Assembly (NCBI GenBank): GCA_046597185.1 | Contig: JBKJLF010000291.1 | Span: 1 to 5,733, forward strand | Source of the DNA: CAMBDR01 sp046597185 | Lineage (GTDB): Bacteria; Pseudomonadota; Gammaproteobacteria; Burkholderiales; Burkholderiaceae_D | Direction of reading: 5' to 3' | DNA: 5,733 nucleotides | Shown here: positions 5,179 through 5,733 of the stretch, in pieces | Layout: the number at the start of each line of letters is the position of its first letter | How positions within the stretch are numbered: the stretch's first letter is position 1 | The notes under the pieces: generated by a model | Seen by the model: only the letters and a program-made list of their open reading frames with translations | What the model was told of the DNA's origin: nothing | The model's database searches: none | Translations under genes and position numbers: made by a program

Positions 5179-5209
5179 ATTTAGATTTCTGCGTTGTCTA
5201 AATAACGCA
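5179..5209. repeat. Two interleaved inverted repeats
   Basis: ATTTAGA (5179-5185) pairs with TCTAAAT (5197-5203), and TGCGTT (5190-5195) pairs with AACGCA (5204-5209), in the order a-b-a'-b'. There are no spare bases between a' and b', so a standard pseudoknot with both stems complete is unlikely. The two hairpins would be mutually exclusive, or these are overlapping protein-binding dyads. Confidence 0.5.
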
Positions 5210-5260
5210 AGGATCGTATCTCAAATAGAAGTCGGTGTAATTTGTTTGGAATGATACCTC

Positions 5261-5285
5261 ATTGCGACCATGTTTTTATCGCAAT
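5261..5285. repeat. 7-bp inverted repeat, possible operator or hairpin
   Basis: ATTGCGA (5261-5267) and TCGCAAT (5279-5285) are perfect complements separated by 11 bases, about 31 bases upstream of the -10 at 5316. The position suits a regulator site for the ATPase promoter. The half-site resembles, but does not match, the CGCAAAT boxes near the repressor. Confidence 0.4.
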
Positions 5286-5315
5286 AATTCAAGCCCAATT
5301 TGCCATTTGTTCGTA

Positions 5316-5321
5316 TATAAT
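5316..5321 (+). promoter_or_regulatory. Candidate -10 element for the ATPase gene
   Basis: A perfect TATAAT occurs at 5316-5321. No good -35 lies 16-18 bases upstream (the region reads GCCCAAT), so an activator may be needed or the match may be chance. Transcription would start near 5328, leaving a leader of about 98 bases. Confidence 0.4.
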
Positions 5322-5425
5322 GCTTGTGTTTGAGCAAATTGTTGTTGTTAAAAATCACTAATTTCGAAGTGATCAGGGCGGGAATCGGTAAGAAAATTAA
5401 AATTAAAACAATTAATGGGGAAATC

Positions 5426-5733
5426 GTGTATCTGAGAGAAATCAAATTTTGCCGCAACAAGGGTTTGCCCAATGAATGGCAGATTGAAGGCCGACCGCAC
5501 CATGGCGAGTTCGGCCAATGGCTTTCATTTCCTGAAATGACCTTAATTGTCGGCAAGAACGCATCGGGTAAAAGCAAAACCCTGGATGTGATCCGCAATA
5601 TTGCCGATTTGTTTGCCGGTGATAACCATTTGTCACGGCTGCATGCCGCGGGTGAAGGTACGGCGGAATATCAATTAAGGTTGGATGAGAATGGTCGTTT
5701 GATTGAATATTATTTAAACTTTGAAAACGGGAA
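5426..5733 (+). CDS. AAA ATPase, SMC/OLD-like AAA_15/AAA_21 type (N-terminal part only)
   Basis: The frame is open from GTG 5426 to the right edge, with 102 codons visible. The protein begins MYLREIKF, the usual first beta strand of ABC/SMC-type ATPases of the AAA_15/AAA_21 group. It continues through FGQWLSFPEMTLIVGKN to a perfect Walker A, GKNASGKS (43-50), followed by the helix KTLDVIRNIADLFAG. The Q-loop, signature, Walker B and any effector domain (TOPRIM, HNH, HEPN) lie beyond the window. The start is GTG 5426, with GGGG (5417-5420) 5 bases upstream. The frame is open back to 5321 without ATG, and GTG 5369 is a weaker alternative. Such ATPases are common partners of nucleases in defence systems such as OLD/Gabija, PARIS and RloC; which applies here cannot be seen. 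It lies on the same strand as the hsd-like genes but after a 391-bp gap, so it is probably transcribed separately. Confidence 0.85.
   Translation, partial: MYLREIKFCRNKGLPNEWQIEGRPHHGEFGQWLSFPEMTLIVGKNASGKSKTLDVIRNIADLFAGDNHLSRLHAAGEGTAEYQLRLDENGRLIEYYLNFENG

Larger units (their letters stand above)
5035..5425. other. 391-bp intergenic region with several inverted repeats
   Basis: No convincing gene lies between the hsdM-like stop and the ATPase start. The region is more AT-rich than its neighbours. It holds a 6-bp hairpin (5136-5154), two interleaved inverted repeats (5179-5209), a 7-bp inverted repeat (5261-5285) and a consensus -10 (5316-5321), listed separately. No strong intrinsic terminator follows the hsdM-like gene; the hairpin at 5136 lacks a proper T-run. 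The region could hold a small RNA, operators for the ATPase gene, or a junction between modules. Confidence 0.5.

Noticed and set aside
5221..5598. Minus-strand ORF opposite the ATPase start
   Set aside because: It is antisense to the Walker A region of a clear ATPase and has no features of its own.

Overview
The window looks like part of an accessory or defence island from a Gram-negative bacterium, probably a beta- or gammaproteobacterium. The assignment is weak. It rests on moderate GC, frequent CAA (Gln) and TTG (Leu) codons, good Shine-Dalgarno sites, and a phage-type CI repressor beside a Type I restriction-like cassette. I saw no tRNA, rRNA, CRISPR array, transposase or integrase.

Left part, minus strand (1-1577). 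Reading leftward, a small CI-type helix-turn-helix repressor (1577-1143) comes first. An extended -10 promoter (1116-1121) then drives an unfamiliar 120-residue protein made almost entirely of four proline-rich repeats of 26-27 residues (1087-725). After 24 bases comes a multi-pass membrane protein that runs off the left edge (700-1). The last two probably form an operon.

Middle, plus strand (1578-2612). The region in front of the repressor gene carries two near-identical CGCAAATRCGATA boxes. One lies just ahead of the repressor's ribosome binding site. The other overlaps the -10 of a divergent promoter. This looks like a phage-style switch. Rightward follow a doubtful 90-codon ORF and an unrecognised 138-residue protein overlapping by 8 bases, then a strong intrinsic terminator (2546-2580).

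Right part, plus strand (2613-5034). A 69-residue Ala/Pro-rich protein, a half-size Type I specificity subunit (HsdS-like, one target recognition domain) and an HsdM-like protein are packed with overlapping stop/start codons. The HsdM-like protein keeps the family architecture, but its catalytic tetrapeptide reads NPPQ instead of NPPF/Y. The motif X and motif I regions are also altered, and a 15-bp triplication sits directly before motif IV. It is probably not an active adenine methyltransferase. No HsdR is visible.

Right end. A 391-bp gap with several inverted repeats and a consensus -10 precedes the N-terminal third or so of an SMC/OLD-like (AAA_15/AAA_21-type) ATPase with an intact Walker A motif, cut by the window edge.

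The most interesting idea is that the degenerate HsdM plus half-size HsdS act as a DNA-recognition module without methylation, possibly with the small protein and the neighbouring ATPase. This is inference from gene order and motifs only.
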